Source of the DNA: Dichotomocladium elegans
Lineage: Eukaryota > Mucoromycota > Mucoromycetes > Mucorales > Lichtheimiaceae
Assembly (NCBI GenBank): GCA_025716815.1
Contig: JAIXMN010000005.1
Location: 992,001 to 1,056,000, forward strand
Direction of reading: 5' to 3'
Length of the DNA stretch: 64,000 nucleotides
Within the stretch, counting starts at the first letter, position 1, and the number at the start of each line of letters is the position of its first letter. Made by a program: the position numbers and the translations under genes. Shown one piece after another: positions 61,770 through 64,000 of this stretch. A model generated the notes under the pieces. The model ran no database searches. It worked only from the letters and a program-made list of their open reading frames with translations, and was not told the DNA's origin.

Positions 61770-64000
61770 CTATGGGAAATCGTTTATGTCGTCTGAATAA
61801 ATATCAGACAAATGCATAAGGTCCTCCTTGATATCCAGGAAGTCACTCTGCGAGAGACCATGGTCGCCCTCGCTGTACTCCATCATCTGCTTGAACGGTA
61901 CAGTTACAAATTGCTGCGTGAGACGATGGATCTCGGGAACAAGGCTTGCTCCACTATACAGTCGTGTCAAAACCGGGATTGAGGCTGGTGCAGACGGCCA
62001 TGCTTGTTGGGTTCTAACGACAAGAAATGTTCTGATGAGTTACACATCAGCGGACATCGCTAAGACATTTGACTTGCATGTATCCATTGCCGTTTAATAA
62101 GGACGAAAATAAGCGAGGATAAGAAGATGGCAAGGGGTACGGCACGCTATCCAAGAATGTTCTTTTTGTTTTGTTTTGTAGAAAATATTAGCCATTGATG
62201 CCTAGAAGAAATAAAGTATCCACTTACGGTTGGGATTGTAAAAATGTATTGTCGAGGCGGCGGGTGTATTCATAAAGACCTTGATCACTCGAGCGGACTG
62301 CTGATCTCGGTAAGCCGCGAACTACTACCTCCTCTGCAAAAACGTCAAGTGTCTATTGAAAAAGGCCATTAAACCACTGCATTATTAATCGTTTCGTTAT
62401 CAATATTACTCGTCCCATGGGCGATGATGTTGTAAGGTCCAAAAGCGGTACGATATCGTCATGGAACTGCTCAACCGTGGCAGAGAAGCCCTCGTTTTTA
62501 AATGGAAGAGGTAAAGCTACTGCAAGACCCGCCAGCTTCGTTGACCCTTGACCATTCAGTTTGCTTGTCAAATCCGACATCGTGGCCGGATGGTGCTTCA
62601 TTCTATAAGAAAGCGATACTGTTTCGATCGCAGCAGCAAGGATCGCGCTTGAATGGTACATTAGGTTACACTGACCCTTACGTTAGTCGATTATCTTCTC
62701 TCCCTCCCTCCTTCGCTCTCTCTCTGTATACTTGCATTTGGCTTGAGATATGGTGCAAGGCCAGACTTCTGGATCTGCTTAGTCGACGGTGTGGAGAGAG
62801 GGATATAGGCCGATGATAGATCCAAAAGTCGCGTCATTGCAAGCGCTCTGTTTAAAGTCACTTTATGCCTAGAGCGCTATAAGTGGTGCATGAGTCCGCC
62901 GTCTGAATCATCCAATTCTTGAACCTACCTCTTTCTCGCGTGGGGCGGATGATTGCAGACCGTATATCATAACAGGTGTTTTCGCGAAATCATCTCGAAT
63001 GTCATGCATCATACCTTCGGTAAATCCTCCAAAGGCATCATCAACATCTGTAAATATCTGAAAACCTTGAAGATTGTCACATTCTTCTGTAAAACGGCGA
63101 AAGTTATCCTCAAATGTCTCGGTCTCCTGCGAAGGTTGTCAGCTCGACTACTGTATCGTCACGAGAAAAAAAAAAGATCACTTACGCGCTCGTACTCGGC
63201 ATACGACTGGCGTCCCACGGTATAAGCGTCGTACGGTTTGATGGAATCATTCATTTGATGGGTTGTAATCTGGTTGATAGACCGAGGGTGATAATAGAGT
63301 CGATTAAAATCGGACCATGTAGTGACCGAAGTGTCCAATGATGCAATCGCCTCCGGTTCTATCTCGAAATTTTGGTCCTAGATGGATACACTTTTCGTCT
63401 GAGTGGATGTCCGGTGCCCAAAGCTTGGGGAGGGGCGTTTGATTACATATTCCATTCGTTCTAGCTGTTGCTGATACATATTCTTTGGATATCTATCCGA
63501 GACCACTCGGTTGACGCCTTGGTCCCTGGAGTTTTGTTCCCGTTTAAAACCCTCCAAGTATTGCCAAACGAAATTAATTTACCAATTGACTGGTGCCGAT
63601 CCTTCGTCTTGTGCTGCAAACAGTGCGTTGTACTTGTTGAGCGACCCAAAACCACCTGTGAGTTTAAGGTTTATCAATACGATAGATCTGGTACAACCGT
63701 GCGGTTATGTGGCACCTTTTAAATCATACACGAGCACGCGAGGCGTATATGTTTCCACACCCTTAAAAAAAAAGGAAACGAGTCTGTTTAAAATCATTAG
63801 GATATGGTGGAGTCAAATTACTGTCGAGGACATTCCCGCGCGGTAAAGAACATCGTGCTCGAGCTGAGTGGGTGGAAGATTGTCTTGATCAGGACCATAA
63901 CAGAAGTACTCCTCCTAAACACCACCTGTCAATGAATGCAAGGATTCACAGGATTGTGCACACAACGCTCTTTATTGAACCTGCGTATTCCAAAAATGAG
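61770..64000 (-). CDS. DML1: Misato/DML1 tubulin-like protein (N-terminus beyond window)
   Basis: Eleven exons are visible: 64000-63981 (partial), 63914-63822, 63761-63716, 63655-63583, 63525-63447, 63377-63186, 63126-62929, 62876-62736, 62670-62410, 62352-62228 and 62013-61770, all in frame. Misato proteins have a tubulin/FtsZ-like fold and act in mitochondrial inheritance and morphology. Landmarks: HFWNTQ then EEYFCYGPDQDNLPP, HDVLYRAGMSS, GVETYTPRVLVYDLKGGFGS and LNKYNALF (family-typical), TTWSDFNRLYYHPRSINQI, EECDNLQGFQIFTDVDDAFG, SSAYIPLS and SSAILAAAIETVSLSYR. The acidic C-terminus ends YSDDINDFP. The intron 62735-62671 needs a GC donor (AAT|GCAAGT) with a strong CTAAC branch site; the alternative GT donor two bases on gives a stop. 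The first exons lie beyond base 64000. Confidence 0.93.

Overview
This window is eukaryotic and fungal. Most genes are split by short introns (about 55-150 bp) with GTRNGT-type donors, and the protein set is typical of early-diverging fungi, probably Mucoromycota. The evidence for that group is an NDR kinase of Cbk1/Cot1 type, Sec1, Tom70, Misato/DML1, a Rua1-type regulator and Tc1/mariner relics. I infer the group from protein style and cannot place the species.

Left gene block (1-25.1 kb, dense). It holds the 3' part of a Rua1-like regulator (-), pyruvate dehydrogenase E1-beta (-), Sec1 (-), a type II membrane glycosyltransferase resembling fucosyltransferases (-), an aftiphilin-like clathrin/AP-1 accessory protein (+), TOM70 (+), a small unknown ORF (+), a broken transposase (-), a large KH-domain RNA-binding protein (-) and an NDR-family kinase (-). 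I rebuilt the exons by splice sites and reading frame. Every complete model closes to a whole number of codons. The models include a 7-nt exon in SEC1, an 8-nt exon in TOM70, and GC-AG introns in PDB1, the aftiphilin-like gene and DML1. The block joins energy metabolism, mitochondrial import, secretion and polarity, but it is not a cluster of functionally linked genes.

Gene-poor island (25.2-61.7 kb). Its core is a giant inverted repeat. The left arm is 29,108-42,138 and the right arm 47,807-59,880, about 13.0 and 12.1 kb, with a 5.7-kb spacer. The arms carry no recognisable host protein gene. They hold nested palindromes, a hairpin minisatellite, polypurine/polypyrimidine tracts, a heptamer satellite, decayed transposon-like ORFs, and one U6 snRNA-like gene near each inner end. 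The spacer holds two Tc1/mariner-type transposases, one badly decayed and one nearly intact with frame breaks. A possible non-LTR retroelement scrap abuts the left outer edge.

Right edge (61.8-64 kb): most of a Misato/DML1 gene (-), cut by the window end.

The most interesting object is the inverted-repeat island. Its architecture (unique core, inverted arms, Pol III-type genes flanking the core, decayed retroelements outside) resembles inverted-repeat fungal centromeres, but that is a hypothesis. A giant composite element or an inverted segmental duplication would also fit.
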